Assembly: GCF_900090225.1 (NCBI RefSeq)
Contig: NZ_FMHY01000002.1
Coordinates: forward strand, 6,138,001 to 6,202,000
Origin: Micromonospora eburnea
GTDB lineage: Bacteria > Actinomycetota > Actinomycetes > Mycobacteriales > Micromonosporaceae
Direction of reading: 5' to 3'
Length of the DNA: 64,000 bases
Each line of letters starts with the position of its first letter. Positions within the stretch are counted from its first letter, which is position 1. The position numbers were made by a program, and so were the translations under genes. Of this stretch, positions 1 to 9,153 are shown one piece after another. Under the pieces are notes generated by a model. It did not search any database. It was not told the DNA's origin and worked only from the letters and a program-made list of their open reading frames with translations.

Positions 1-117
1 GTCCAGGTCCTGCCAGCGGATCACCTCGGCCAGGTCCACCACGGCCCGAGCCAGCGAGGGGTCGGTGCAGACCCGTCCCTCGATGGCGTCGAGCACCTTG
101 CTGATCTCGAATCTCAT
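1..117 (-). CDS. Hypothetical protein, N-terminal part only
   Basis: The first 39 residues are visible before the gene runs off the window edge. It starts with ATG at 117 and reads MRFEISKVLDAIEG, continuing as a helix-forming, charged stretch without signal peptide or membrane segment. The start codon overlaps the TGA of a 31-codon reading frame just upstream (ATGA), which supports both the start and translational coupling. I do not recognise the family and assign no function. Confidence 0.6.
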   Translation of the reverse strand, partial: MRFEISKVLDAIEGRVCTDPSLARAVVDLAEVIRWQDLD

Positions 118-209
118 GCGGCACTCCGGACGCTGTCGTCGATCCACCGGGTCGGGGTTGGCCCACCCGGCGCGTCCCGCACCGCCTCAGCGGTGAGCAC
201 GTCTGCCAT
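114..209 (-). CDS. 31-residue ORF coupled to the truncated edge gene
   Basis: ATG at 209 opens a 31-residue frame ending in TGA at 114-116, and that stop shares bases with the ATG of the next gene (ATGA). The product is polar (starts MADVLTAEAV, ends DDSVRSAA) with no Cys, no membrane segment and no recognisable motif. The overlap is typical of a real upstream cistron or translated leader. At this length the frame could also be chance, so the call is tentative. Confidence 0.35.
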   Translation of the reverse strand: MADVLTAEAVRDAPGGPTPTRWIDDSVRSAA

Positions 210-277
210 GCGCCGACCCTACCGGGCACCGCGGCCCGGCCCCGGCACGGCCTGAGCAGGCCCGGGGCCGTCGGCGG

Positions 278-1330
278 TCACCCCGCGCGCAGCGGGCGGC
301 CGACCTCGTGCAGGTGGGCCAGCGCCTGGCGGTACGACTCGACCAGCCCGGTCTCCGCGTACGGGATGCCCTGCTCGGCGCAGTACGCCTGGACGATCGG
401 CTGGGCCCGGCAGAGGTTGTCCCGGGGCATGTTCGGGAAGAGGTGGTGCTCGATCTGGTAGTTCAGTGCGCCCAGCGCCACGTCCACGAACCGGCCGCCC
501 CGCACGTTCCGCGAGGTGAGCACCTGCTTGCGCAGGAAGTCCAGGTCGTCCTCGGCGGTCGGCATCGGCATGCCCTTGTGGTTCGGGGCGAACGCGCAGC
601 CCATGTAGAGGCCCCAGAGCCCCTGGTGAACGGCGACGAAGAGCAGCGCCTTGCCGGGCGACATCACCGTGAACAGCAGGCCGAGGTAACCGGCGGCGTG
701 CGCGACGAGCAGCAGCGCCTCGGCCGCGCGGTGCCGCACCGGGGTGCGCCAACGGCCGTCCGGTTCCCGGCCGACCAGCGCCTGCACGCTCGACACGTGC
801 AGGGCGAGCCCTTCGAGCAGGAGCATCGGGAAGAAGAGCCACGCCTGCCGCCGGGCCAGCCACCGGCCCAGCCCCCGGGTCGCCGCCGCCTGCTCGTACG
901 TCCAGACCAGCGCGCCCGCCCCGACGTCCGGGTCCTCGTCGGTGTGGTTCGGGTTGGCGTGGTGCCGGTTGTGCTTGTCCACCCACCAGCCGTAGCTCAG
1001 CCCGACGGCGAGGTTGCCGGCGACCAGTCCGGCCAGTTCGCTCGGGCCGCGCCGGCGGAACATCTGCCGGTGGCCGGCGTCGTGCCCGAGGAACGCGACC
1101 TGGGTGGTGGCCACGGCCATCCCGACCGCCAGCAGCAGCTGCGCCCAGGAGTCGCCGACCGCGACCACCACCGCCCAGCCGGCCAGGAAGGCGCCCAGGG
1201 TGAGCCCGATCCGGACCGCGTACCGGCCCGGTCGGCGGGCGAACAGCCCGGCCTCGGCGACCCGGCGGGACAGTCGCGCGTAGTCGCTGCCCCGCCGCGC
1301 CGGTGGCGCCGTCAACGTCGATGAGGTCAT
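278..1330 (-). CDS. Fatty acid desaturase, membrane di-iron type
   Basis: Membrane-bound di-iron fatty acid desaturase (PF00487 family), about 350 residues from the ATG at 1330. It should introduce a double bond into acyl chains of lipids or acyl-CoA using O2 and a ferredoxin or other electron donor. The three histidine boxes are clear: HDAGH near residue 83, HNRHH near 120 with HANPNH directly after, and QIEHH near 292. Hydrophobic spans lie between the boxes. The QIEHHLFP box resembles front-end and acyl-lipid desaturases, but regiospecificity cannot be read from sequence. An in-frame GTG-type start 19 codons upstream exists; ATG followed by STLTAPP is preferred. It is a single gene, 120 bases downstream of the large membrane protein on the same strand. 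Confidence 0.9.
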   Translation of the reverse strand: MTSSTLTAPPARRGSDYARLSRRVAEAGLFARRPGRYAVRIGLTLGAFLAGWAVVVAVGDSWAQLLLAVGMAVATTQVAFLGHDAGHRQMFRRRGPSELAGLVAGNLAVGLSYGWWVDKHNRHHANPNHTDEDPDVGAGALVWTYEQAAATRGLGRWLARRQAWLFFPMLLLEGLALHVSSVQALVGREPDGRWRTPVRHRAAEALLLVAHAAGYLGLLFTVMSPGKALLFVAVHQGLWGLYMGCAFAPNHKGMPMPTAEDDLDFLRKQVLTSRNVRGGRFVDVALGALNYQIEHHLFPNMPRDNLCRAQPIVQAYCAEQGIPYAETGLVESYRQALAHLHEVGRPLRAG

Positions 1331-1450
1331 GCCGATTCCAGCTCCCGGTCCGTGCGTCGCGCCGGCCGCGCGACGCTGCGTGACCAAGTCTGGCCGGAAT
1401 AGTAGCTCTCGGTAATCCCGGCAGCACCCCAGCCGCAGGTGGGGTTAGCC

Positions 1451-4400
1451 CTACCCCATCCGTCCGACCACGGCGCGCAGCCGGGCCAGGTCGCGCCGAC
1501 GCCGCTCGTAGGTGGCGGCGAGCGCGATCAACGCCAGCCCGCCCAGACCGAGGAAGATCCAGCGGGGCAGCAGGTCCCAGCCCCGGGCCAGCTCGTGCAG
1601 CGCCAGCGGGACCAGCGTGGCCGCGCCCAGCAGGACGGGCGCCTGCCAGCGCCGGACCGCCCCGCCGAGCACCGCACCCAGCGCCACCAGGCCGAGCGCC
1701 AGCCGGCGGCCCGGCTGCGGGTCCGGCGCCGCCAGCACCGACACCAGGCTGGGCAGCAGCGCCGCGGCGAGCCCCGGCCCGAGCGCCAGCCAGCTGTTGA
1801 GGCCGGGCCGGGTCCGCAGCGCCACCAGCCCCGCGCCGAGGGCGAGCGCCGCCGCCGGGACGGTGTACGCCTCCAGCACCGTCACCCCGCCGGCGGCCAG
1901 CAGCAGCCAGCCGCCGAGCAGTTCGCTGCCGCCCGCGACGCCGGCGAGAACCCACCGTCGGGCCGGCGACTCGCCCCGTCGCACCACGCGTACCGCCACG
2001 ACCGCGCCCCACAACGCGCAGACCGCCGCCGCGTGGCGCAGTGCGCCGACGGTGAGCAGCAGCGCCAGCAGGGCGACCGCCTGTGCCGCGACCTCCAGGG
2101 CCGGCGCACCGGCCGGGCCGGCCCCAGGCGCCCGGATGCCGACGGCCGCCCGGGACGGCGACGTCAGGCCGGCCGTCCGGGCGCGCAGCAACGGCGCGGC
2201 GTGCAGGGCCGGCGCCGCCACGGCCAGCACCGCGAAGGCGGCGGTACGCAGCGGCAGCCCGGCGGCCAGCGGCGCGGTCACCGCGAAGCCGGTGGCCGCG
2301 ACCAGGGCCAGCAGCCAGCCGGCGAGCCGGATGTCGGCACGCCGCCCGACCGCACCGACCACGGCCGCCGCGACGACCACCGCGCCCAGCCCGACGAGCG
2401 TCCCGGCGCGGGTGGCGAGCAGCCCGCCCAGCCCGGCGACGCCCAGCGCCAGCCCGAGCGGCACGGCGACCGGCACCAGCGGCGGGCGCGCCCCGGCGAG
2501 CGCGGCCACCAGCAGCACGGCCAGCCCGGTCCCGAACGCCACCGCGGGCACCACCGGCCAGGGCGCGCCGGCCGCCGCCAGCAGCACCGGCAGGGCGATC
2601 GCGCCGAACGGCAGCGCGACCAGCGCGGGCAGCCACCAGCCGCCGCCGCGACGGCTCCGGCCCGCCCCGTCCGACGCCCCGCGGCGACCGGGAGCCGCCG
2701 CCGTCTGGGCGAACGCCCCGTCGGGACCGGGAGCCGCCGTCGTCTGGGCGAACGCCCCGTCGGGACCCGGAGCCGTCGTCGTCTGGGCGAACGCCCCGTC
2801 GGAACCCGGAGCCGTCGGGGCGTGCGCCGCGCCGCGACCGGGGGACGTTGCCACCCGGGCGTACGCCGCGCCGGCGGCACCGAGCAGCAGCAGCGCGAGC
2901 CCGGCCCGGGCCGCGCCCGGCCCGGGCGTCGTGGCCGGCACCCCGGACCAGACCGGTACGGGCAGCTCCAGCAGCACCCGCAGGGCTGCCGGGGCGGCGG
3001 CGAGCAGCGCCAGCCCGGCCAGCCCGGCACCGACCACCCGCGGCGCGCCACCGGGACGGGCCGCCCCACCGGAGGTGAGGGCCAGCAGCACGCCCGCCGC
3101 GGCATAGAGCGCCACCGGTTCGGCGCCCGGTACGACCAGCGGCGCGGAACCGACCGCGGCGAGCGCGACGGCGAGACCGGTCGAGGCGTACCGGTGCAGG
3201 TCGGGCCAGTGTCGACGGACGGCGGGGACGGCGATCACCAGCACCGCGACGGCGGCCGCCGCGCCGCGCAGCTGCCACCAGGGCGGCGCGCCGATGCCGA
3301 GCAGCGCGACCGCCACCCCCGCCGGTACGGCGAGCAACGCCACGCCCAACGCCACGCCGGCGACGGCCCGCTGCGCCGCCCCGCCCCGGCGGCCCCGCGC
3401 CGCCACGGCCGGACCGACGGCGGCGAGCACGGCGAGCGCCGCACCCGCCCCGGCCGGCTCGGCGCAGCCGACCAGCAGGGCGTGTCCGGAGAGGACCGCC
3501 GCGGCCAGGGCGGAGAGCAGCACGGTCGGGTGCCGCCGGCTCGGCCGGAACACGGCACCGACCAGCAGCGCGGCACCGGCGACCAGGTCGAACGCCAGCA
3601 CCAGCGGCCACGGGGTGGCCGCCACCGCCGGCGCGGCCAGCACCGCCAGCGCCGCCCCGATCGCCCCGACCGCCGGCCGGGCCGCCCGGGGCACCAGCAG
3701 CGCCACCGCCCCGGCGGTGAGCAGCACGGCGACCGGGAGCTGCCAGCCCCAGGACGGGGTCGGGAACGTCCGCTCGCCCTGCCAGGCCGGGAAGGCGGCG
3801 ACCGCACCGGCACCGGCGACGAGCGCGGTGAGGACGGTGGCGACCTGGCCCAGCCCGGCGGCGACCACGAACGCGCCCACCCGCGGCCCGACCCGCAGCC
3901 GCGGTGGCAGCGACCGCACCGCGCCGGCCGACCCGACCACGACCAGCCCGGCCGCCACCAGCAGCAGCCCCGGGCGCAGTGCCGCGACCGGCCGGATCAG
4001 CGCGGTGGCCAGCACCGGCACCAGCAGCCCGGCGGCGACCGCCCGGTGGACCCGGTGGCCGGCCGCCAGCGCCCCGGCGAGCAGGGCCAGCGCCACGAGC
4101 ACGAGCGGTCCGCCGGCCAGCAGCGGGGTGCCGGCCGTCCGCCCGCGCACGAGCGGCACCAACGCGCAGCCGGCCGCGGCGGCGAGCGCGGCACCGTGCC
4201 CGACCCAGCCGAGCACCCAGCCGGCGAACACCACCGACGTCCCGCCGGGCGCCGGCGCGATCCGACGCCGCAGGACCACCACCACCGCGAGGTCGCCCAG
4301 CGCCAGGCCGGTGAGGACCAGCGCCCAGCCGGCGGCCGACGGCTCGGCTGCGGCCACGGCCAGCGGCAGCACCGGCTGCGCGACCAGCAGCGCCGCGAAC

Positions 4401-5167
4401 CACGGCACGGTGAGCCGGCTGAGCCGCGCGTACCCGGCGGCGACCGCCACGCTGGCCCCCCCGACCAGCGCGGCGTACCGGCTCCCCGGCCAGCCGGCCA
4501 CCCCGAACAGATCCACCGACCAGGCGGCGTACCCGTCGAGGAGCACCAGCAGCAGCCCCACCGCGGCGAACGTCTCGGCGGTGCCGCGCAGCCCACGCCG
4601 GCGGGCCAGCAGCGGCCCGGCCAGGGCGAGCGCGGTGAAGCCGAGCAGGATCAGCGCCCGGCCGCCGACCCCGAAGGCAGCCCAGGCGACGGCGGTGAAG
4701 ACCACCGCCGCGGTGCCGAGCAGCAGCCCGCCGAGCACGAAGAGCAGGCCCTGCACGGCCCGGGTCGAGGTCTCCGCGCCCCCGGGCCGCGGGGCGGCGG
4801 CCGGCGCCGGACCCGGGAACGGCACCGGCCCGACCGGACCGGCCACCGGCAGCGGCCCGATCGGGCGCGGCGGCACCGGAACGACCGGGGGCGGCGGCAC
4901 CGGCCCTGCCGGGCGCGGCGCGGGAATCTCCAACCGGATCCGCGCGGCCAGCTCCGCCCGGAGCTGCCGGGCCGTGCCGAGCCGGGCGGCCAACTCCTGG
5001 TACGCGGCCCGAGCGTGCTCGACCTGCGGCGTCAGCGTGGCGATCTCCCGGTCCAGCCGAACCACCTGGGCCGCGGGCGGGTACGGCGGGCGACCGCAGC
5101 CGGGACAGCCGGAGGCGAGATCGGCGGGGGCGCCGCAGCCGGGGCAGGGATAGCCGGTGTTCTCCAC
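1451..5167 (-). CDS. Giant zinc-ribbon polytopic membrane protein (SCO7613-like)
   Basis: A 1238-residue protein resembling the actinobacterial SCO7613 C-terminal-domain membrane proteins, whose function is not known. It begins (GTG) with a zinc ribbon made of two CPGCG knuckles in the first 26 residues. A short coiled-coil-like segment follows (about residues 35-75), then a proline-rich linker to about 135. The rest is almost continuous Ala/Leu/Val-rich membrane helices, well over 20. A hydrophilic insert at about residues 783-822 contains a 13-residue tandem repeat. The ribbon plus coiled coil could be a cytoplasmic docking end; that is inference. It lies 47 bases downstream of cutA on the same strand and may be co-transcribed with it. 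Confidence 0.8.
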   Translation of the reverse strand: MENTGYPCPGCGAPADLASGCPGCGRPPYPPAAQVVRLDREIATLTPQVEHARAAYQELAARLGTARQLRAELAARIRLEIPAPRPAGPVPPPPVVPVPPRPIGPLPVAGPVGPVPFPGPAPAAAPRPGGAETSTRAVQGLLFVLGGLLLGTAAVVFTAVAWAAFGVGGRALILLGFTALALAGPLLARRRGLRGTAETFAAVGLLLVLLDGYAAWSVDLFGVAGWPGSRYAALVGGASVAVAAGYARLSRLTVPWFAALLVAQPVLPLAVAAAEPSAAGWALVLTGLALGDLAVVVVLRRRIAPAPGGTSVVFAGWVLGWVGHGAALAAAAGCALVPLVRGRTAGTPLLAGGPLVLVALALLAGALAAGHRVHRAVAAGLLVPVLATALIRPVAALRPGLLLVAAGLVVVGSAGAVRSLPPRLRVGPRVGAFVVAAGLGQVATVLTALVAGAGAVAAFPAWQGERTFPTPSWGWQLPVAVLLTAGAVALLVPRAARPAVGAIGAALAVLAAPAVAATPWPLVLAFDLVAGAALLVGAVFRPSRRHPTVLLSALAAAVLSGHALLVGCAEPAGAGAALAVLAAVGPAVAARGRRGGAAQRAVAGVALGVALLAVPAGVAVALLGIGAPPWWQLRGAAAAVAVLVIAVPAVRRHWPDLHRYASTGLAVALAAVGSAPLVVPGAEPVALYAAAGVLLALTSGGAARPGGAPRVVGAGLAGLALLAAAPAALRVLLELPVPVWSGVPATTPGPGAARAGLALLLLGAAGAAYARVATSPGRGAAHAPTAPGSDGAFAQTTTAPGPDGAFAQTTAAPGPDGAFAQTAAAPGRRGASDGAGRSRRGGGWWLPALVALPFGAIALPVLLAAAGAPWPVVPAVAFGTGLAVLLVAALAGARPPLVPVAVPLGLALGVAGLGGLLATRAGTLVGLGAVVVAAAVVGAVGRRADIRLAGWLLALVAATGFAVTAPLAAGLPLRTAAFAVLAVAAPALHAAPLLRARTAGLTSPSRAAVGIRAPGAGPAGAPALEVAAQAVALLALLLTVGALRHAAAVCALWGAVVAVRVVRRGESPARRWVLAGVAGGSELLGGWLLLAAGGVTVLEAYTVPAAALALGAGLVALRTRPGLNSWLALGPGLAAALLPSLVSVLAAPDPQPGRRLALGLVALGAVLGGAVRRWQAPVLLGAATLVPLALHELARGWDLLPRWIFLGLGGLALIALAATYERRRRDLARLRAVVGRMG
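2703..2819 (-). repeat. Three tandem 39-bp in-frame repeats
   Basis: Three near-identical 39-bp units at 2703-2741, 2742-2780 and 2781-2819, preceded by a partial unit. On the minus strand each encodes 13 residues of the form GPDGAFAQTTAAP in a soluble loop of the large membrane protein. The unit length is a multiple of three, so copy-number change would keep the frame. Confidence 0.9.
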
Positions 5168-5214
5168 CCGGCCATCATCGTGACCGGCGGGCCGGCCGGA
5201 CAGAGTAGCGGTAC

Positions 5215-5544
5215 CTAGGAGCGAACCTGCTCACGCACCCAGGCCGCGTAGTCGGGGTTGCCGCTCTCCACCCGGGTCACCAGGATCTCCGGCACCTCGT
5301 ACGGGTGGTTGGCGCGGATCTGGTCGACCAGCGCGACCACCCGGTCCGGTGTGGTCTTGAACCGCACCGACCACTCGGCCGTGGTCTGGATCGCGGACTG
5401 CCACCAGTAGGTGCTGTCCACCTGGCCGCCGACCTGGGCACACGCCGCCAGGCGTCCGGCGACGGCGGCGGCCGCCAGCACGTCCGCGACCCGCCGGGAG
5501 TCCACCACCGTCGTCACCACGCAGATCTGCTCCACGGACCGCAC
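5215..5544 (-). CDS. cutA: CutA-type divalent ion tolerance protein
   Basis: A 109-residue CutA1 protein, the usual length for this small trimeric family. Family hallmarks are visible: VVTTV near the start, RLAACAQV, the YWW turn, FKTT, and the HPYEVPEI motif followed by GNPDYAAWV. CutA is linked to copper tolerance in E. coli, but its biochemical role is unsettled. The start is GTG (MRSVEQICVV); a second GTG three codons in is possible. It sits between the PlsC-type acyltransferase (36-base gap upstream) and the giant membrane protein (47-base gap downstream), so all three could share one transcript. Confidence 0.93.
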   Translation of the reverse strand: MRSVEQICVVTTVVDSRRVADVLAAAAVAGRLAACAQVGGQVDSTYWWQSAIQTTAEWSVRFKTTPDRVVALVDQIRANHPYEVPEILVTRVESGNPDYAAWVREQVRS

Positions 5545-5580
5545 GATACGTGGGCTTCTCGCCGGTCCGCCGCAACCCGC

Positions 5581-6600
5581 TCAGGCGGCGGGGTCGTCCC
5601 GGTGCGCCGCGATCCACCGGTCGATCCGCGCCCACCAGTCGAAGAGCCAGTCGATGCGCTCCTGTTGCCCGGCGGGAATCTCCTCCGGCGGCACCGACCA
5701 GAACCGCATCACGATCCGCTTGTCCATCGGCAGTTCCCGCCACACGTCGGTGACGGTGAGCATCCGGTCCAGTCCGGTGTGGGCGACGAAGATGACCCCG
5801 GCCTGCGGGGCGGCGTCCAGGGCGGCCAGCAGGCCGCCCGGCTGCGGGGCGAGCACGTGCCGCATCCGCTCGGCGCGGGCCGCCATCCGGTCCAGCCCGA
5901 GCGCGCGCAGCCGGGCGATGGCCCGTAGCCGCCGGTCGGGAGTGAAGTTGCCGCCCTCCGGGAAGATCACGAACGCGTCGTCGTCGTCCAGGTCCTTGGC
6001 GAGGTGGCCGATCTGCGCGACCGCCGCCTCCCGACCGTCCGGCCCGGCGGCGATGAACCGGTTGGGCAGCCGGTTGAGCAGGACGTCGATCGCCGGGTCC
6101 CACTGGAGGCTCTCCTTGAGCACGATCCGCGGTTCCCGGTGGAACCAGTTCACCAGCGCGTGGATCAGGATGAACGAGTCACCGGGCCCGGCGTGCCGGC
6201 AGATGACCAGCTCAGGACGGCCGGGCAGGGCGACGTCCGGGTCGGCGCCGGACACGTCGATGCGCAGCCGCAGCGCCCAGCGCGAATGCCAGAACAGCAC
6301 CCGCAGGAACCAGCCGGCGAGGCGGTAGTGCGCCCGTTGAAAGGCCGGTGACCGCTTGTACGCACCGAAGCCGGAGGCCAGCCAGAGCGCGAAGAGGGCG
6401 AGCAGCGCGGCCGCGTCCCACACCAGGTAGACGGTGCCGATCCAGAGCAGCCGCAACGGGCGCAGTCGCCCCGGCACCAGCGGCGAGGCGGCCAGCGCCA
6501 GCAACGCCCAGGCCGGCAGCGAGGTCACCACGACGAACGCGAGCAGCACCACGCCGGGGGCCAGCAACAACCGGCGTACCCACCGGGGCGGCAGCGGCAT
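5581..6600 (-). CDS. PlsC-type 1-acylglycerol-3-phosphate acyltransferase
   Basis: A membrane acyltransferase of the PlsC/LPLAT family, about 339 residues. Two or three hydrophobic segments lie in the first 100 residues. The HX4D catalytic motif appears as RHAGPGDSF and the second block as FPEGGNF. It probably acylates lysophosphatidic acid or another lysolipid at the membrane. The ATG at 6600 overlaps the TGA of the upstream patatin by one base (TGATG), which fixes the start and implies coupling. A lipase-like gene directly followed by an acyltransferase suggests acyl exchange on phospholipids. Substrate preference is not visible. Confidence 0.88.
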   Translation of the reverse strand: MPLPPRWVRRLLLAPGVVLLAFVVVTSLPAWALLALAASPLVPGRLRPLRLLWIGTVYLVWDAAALLALFALWLASGFGAYKRSPAFQRAHYRLAGWFLRVLFWHSRWALRLRIDVSGADPDVALPGRPELVICRHAGPGDSFILIHALVNWFHREPRIVLKESLQWDPAIDVLLNRLPNRFIAAGPDGREAAVAQIGHLAKDLDDDDAFVIFPEGGNFTPDRRLRAIARLRALGLDRMAARAERMRHVLAPQPGGLLAALDAAPQAGVIFVAHTGLDRMLTVTDVWRELPMDKRIVMRFWSVPPEEIPAGQQERIDWLFDWWARIDRWIAAHRDDPAA

Positions 6601-7441
6601 CAGCGCTCCAGCCGGCTGTCCAGATAGCGGCGGGAGGCGGTGTACGCGCGGCTGATCCGGCGCCCCACCGCCGCCAGGTCCCGGTACGCCCACGGGCTGT
6701 CCTCGCGCGGCTCCAGCCCGCCGGTGGGCAGCACGTGCACCTCCACCCCGGGGGCAGGGCCGCCATCTCCCGGGCGAACCGGTGTCGCCGCGCGATCTCG
6801 AAGGCCACCTGGGCGATCTCCCACGGTCGGCGGGGTGGGCTGAGCGGACGCTCGATCCGGCCCACCTGGAGTACGAAGACCTGCCTCGCGCCGAGGGCGA
6901 CCGCCTCGCCGACCGGGATGGAGTTCACCACCCCGCCGTCGATGTAGTGCTGACCGTCGATCTCCTTGGGCGGAAGCAGCCCGGGCACCGAGGCGGAGGC
7001 GAGCACCGCCGGCACCACCGGGCCACTGTGGAACCAGTGCTCGGCGGCGCGCTCGATGTTCGCCGCGCAGCAGCGAAACGGAACCTTCAGGTCGGCGAAG
7101 GTGGTCTCCTCGCCCAGCTCGTTCTCCAGCAGCCGGCGCAGCGGCCGGGGCGAGTGCAGGTGGGTACGGGCGGCGAACCGGCGCACCTGCCGGGCGATCG
7201 AGTCGCCGTACACCTCGCTCGCCTCGGGGGAGGCCCAGAGCCGGACCAGCCGGTCGGTGACCGCCTCGGTCGGGTCGGCGGCGACCAGGGCACCGTTGAC
7301 CGCGCCGATCGACGTGCCGAGCACCAGGTCGGGCCGGATCCGGGCGCGGAACAGGGCCCGGAGCATGCCCACCTCGACCGCGCCGAGCACACCCCCACCG
7401 CCGAGCACGAACGCCACCGGACCGCCTGCCATGCCGTTCAT
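6600..7441 (-). pseudogene. Patatin-like phospholipase, frameshifted near its C-terminus
   Basis: Patatin-fold serine lipase, about 280 residues if read through. The glycine-rich oxyanion loop GGGGVLG, the nucleophile elbow GTSIG and the DGGVVNSIP aspartate motif are all intact in one frame. After MAALPPG the family-like continuation (VEVHVLPTGG, ending in LDSRLER) sits in the next frame. One base is missing in the short C/G run at 6746-6754. Read literally, the first frame has no early stop and runs on into the downstream acyltransferase region to 6212 with an unrelated tail. The catalytic dyad precedes the shift. The fault may be a sequencing error in a homopolymer or a genuine mutation. 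Start is ATG at 7441, or ATG at 7432. The intended stop overlaps the PlsC start. Confidence 0.75.
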
Positions 7442-7607
7442 CCTGGCACGCCCCGGGTAGGGCGGCCCGGCCGGAGCGGACCGGCCCGCCCCCGCGCCGC
7501 CCTTGGGCAACCCTCGGAACGGGCCCTGCGACAACGGACCGGACGGCCGTTGACACGATGGACACATTCCCGCAACCTGGAACCGCTCCCAACCAGGCAG
7601 GTGCGAT

Positions 7608-9140
7608 GTGAAGGCGTCACTGCACGCCGGCAGGTTGCTGGCCCGCAGGTACCGGCTCATCGACCAGATCGGGGCCGGCGGCATGTCGGTGATCTGGCGG
7701 GCGCGGGACGAGGTGCTGGACCGGATCGTCGCGCTGAAGGTGCTCGCCCCCTCGCTCGCCGCCGACACCCGGTTCCGCGACATGGTGCGCGAGGAGGCCC
7801 GCTCCGCCGCGCAGCTCGTGCACCCGCACGTCACCGCCGTGCACGACTACGGCGAGACGGTGGCGCCGGACGGCGGCATCACCCCGTTCGTGGTAATGGA
7901 GCTACTCAACGGCGAGGAGCTGGAGCAGCGGCTGACGGCCGGGCCGCTGCCCTGGCGGGAGGCGGTGGAGATCGGCGCCCAGGTGGCCGAGGCGCTGGCC
8001 GCGGCGCACCGGCTCGGCATCGTGCACCGGGACGTCACTCCGGCGAACGTGATGATGACCCAGGTCGGCGCCAAGGTGCTCGACTTCGGCATCGCCACCC
8101 GGATCGGCGCACCCGACGAGGACGAGGACGGCGGCACATTCGGCACCCCGGCGTACGTGGCACCGGAGCGGCTGGACGGGGCGCCGGCCCAGCCGGCCAC
8201 CGACGTCTACTCACTCGGTGTGCTGCTCTTCGAGGCGCTGACCGGTCAGCCGCCGTACCCGGCCGACACCTGGGAGCAGGTCGGCACCGCGCTCGCCGAG
8301 GCGGGGCCGCTGTCGCTGGACGGCGTACCCGGGTTGCCGCCGGCGGTCGCCGACGTCTGCCTGCGCTGCCTGGCCCGCGACCCGCGGCGGCGGCCCACCG
8401 CGCACCAGCTGGCCACCGTGCTACGCGACCAGCTCCTGCCGGCCGACCCGCAGGCCGCCACGATGCTCGCCCCGACGATGACCCTGCCGGTGGCCGCCCC
8501 GGGGCCACCCGGTCCGGCCCGGCACCCCGTGGCGGGGCCGATCCCGGTCGCCGCCGCCCCACCTGTACCCGCGTCCGACGATTCACCCGCCGCGCCGGGC
8601 AGCGACGCCCGCGGCGGGCGGCGGCGGGGCGGCGCGCGGCGACCGCGGTCCCTGCTCGTGGTGGTGGGCGTGGTGGTGGCCGGCGGCGGCGCGCTGCTGA
8701 CCCCCACCCTGCTCCCGGAGCGGGAGCCGTCGCCCGGCGCGCTGCCCACCGCGGGGCCGACGGTGGCCCCCTCCACGGCACCGTCGAGCCCGCACCCGAC
8801 GCGCACACAACGACCGCCCCGCTCACCCCGGCCGGCCCCGGCGACCAGCAGCGCCGCGCCGGTGCCGACGGCCGGCGGGCTGATCGAGGCGGCCAACCGG
8901 ATGGACGGGCTGATCGAGGCGGGGCTGGCGGCCGGCCAGATCCGCCACGACGTCGGCGTCGACCTGCGGAACCTGCTGCGCAACGCCATCGCCGCGACCG
9001 GCGATGGCGCGCTGACCACCGCCGTGGACCGGCTCCGCACCAAGATCGGCGAGCGGCAGCGCGAGGGCAGCATCAGCCCGGGGTACGCCGAGCGGCTCGA
9101 CGCGGCCGCCGCCCAGCTCGTCGCGGCCCAGGCTGCCTAG
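7608..9140 (+). CDS. Transmembrane Ser/Thr protein kinase, PknB-like
   Basis: A 510-residue bacterial Hanks-type kinase. The kinase domain spans about residues 15-275: glycine loop IGAGGMSVIW, VALK lysine 44, HRD 140-142, DFG 159-161, APE near 185-187. A Pro/Ala-rich juxtamembrane stretch leads to one transmembrane helix at about 348-366. Then comes a Thr/Pro linker and a helical extracellular domain without PASTA repeats. The catalytic loop reads HRDVTPAN, so the usual lysine two after the Asp is Thr. Start is GTG at 7608; an ATG two bases earlier is immediately closed by TGA. It is divergent from the patatin gene and convergent, by only 13 bases, with the glycosyltransferase. Substrates are unknown. 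Confidence 0.93.
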   Translation: MKASLHAGRLLARRYRLIDQIGAGGMSVIWRARDEVLDRIVALKVLAPSLAADTRFRDMVREEARSAAQLVHPHVTAVHDYGETVAPDGGITPFVVMELLNGEELEQRLTAGPLPWREAVEIGAQVAEALAAAHRLGIVHRDVTPANVMMTQVGAKVLDFGIATRIGAPDEDEDGGTFGTPAYVAPERLDGAPAQPATDVYSLGVLLFEALTGQPPYPADTWEQVGTALAEAGPLSLDGVPGLPPAVADVCLRCLARDPRRRPTAHQLATVLRDQLLPADPQAATMLAPTMTLPVAAPGPPGPARHPVAGPIPVAAAPPVPASDDSPAAPGSDARGGRRRGGARRPRSLLVVVGVVVAGGGALLTPTLLPEREPSPGALPTAGPTVAPSTAPSSPHPTRTQRPPRSPRPAPATSSAAPVPTAGGLIEAANRMDGLIEAGLAAGQIRHDVGVDLRNLLRNAIAATGDGALTTAVDRLRTKIGERQREGSISPGYAERLDAAAAQLVAAQAA

Positions 9141-9153
9141 AGTTCCTGGCCGG

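Noticed and set aside
219..4403. Very long open frames opposite the desaturase and giant membrane protein (also 1439-5218)
   Set aside because: They are low-complexity Gly/Arg/Pro translations produced by extreme third-position GC bias on the other strand; no domain or ribosome site supports them.
7550..7578. TTGACA-N17-CAACCT promoter before the protein kinase
   Set aside because: The -35 is good but the -10 is too poor to list as a feature.
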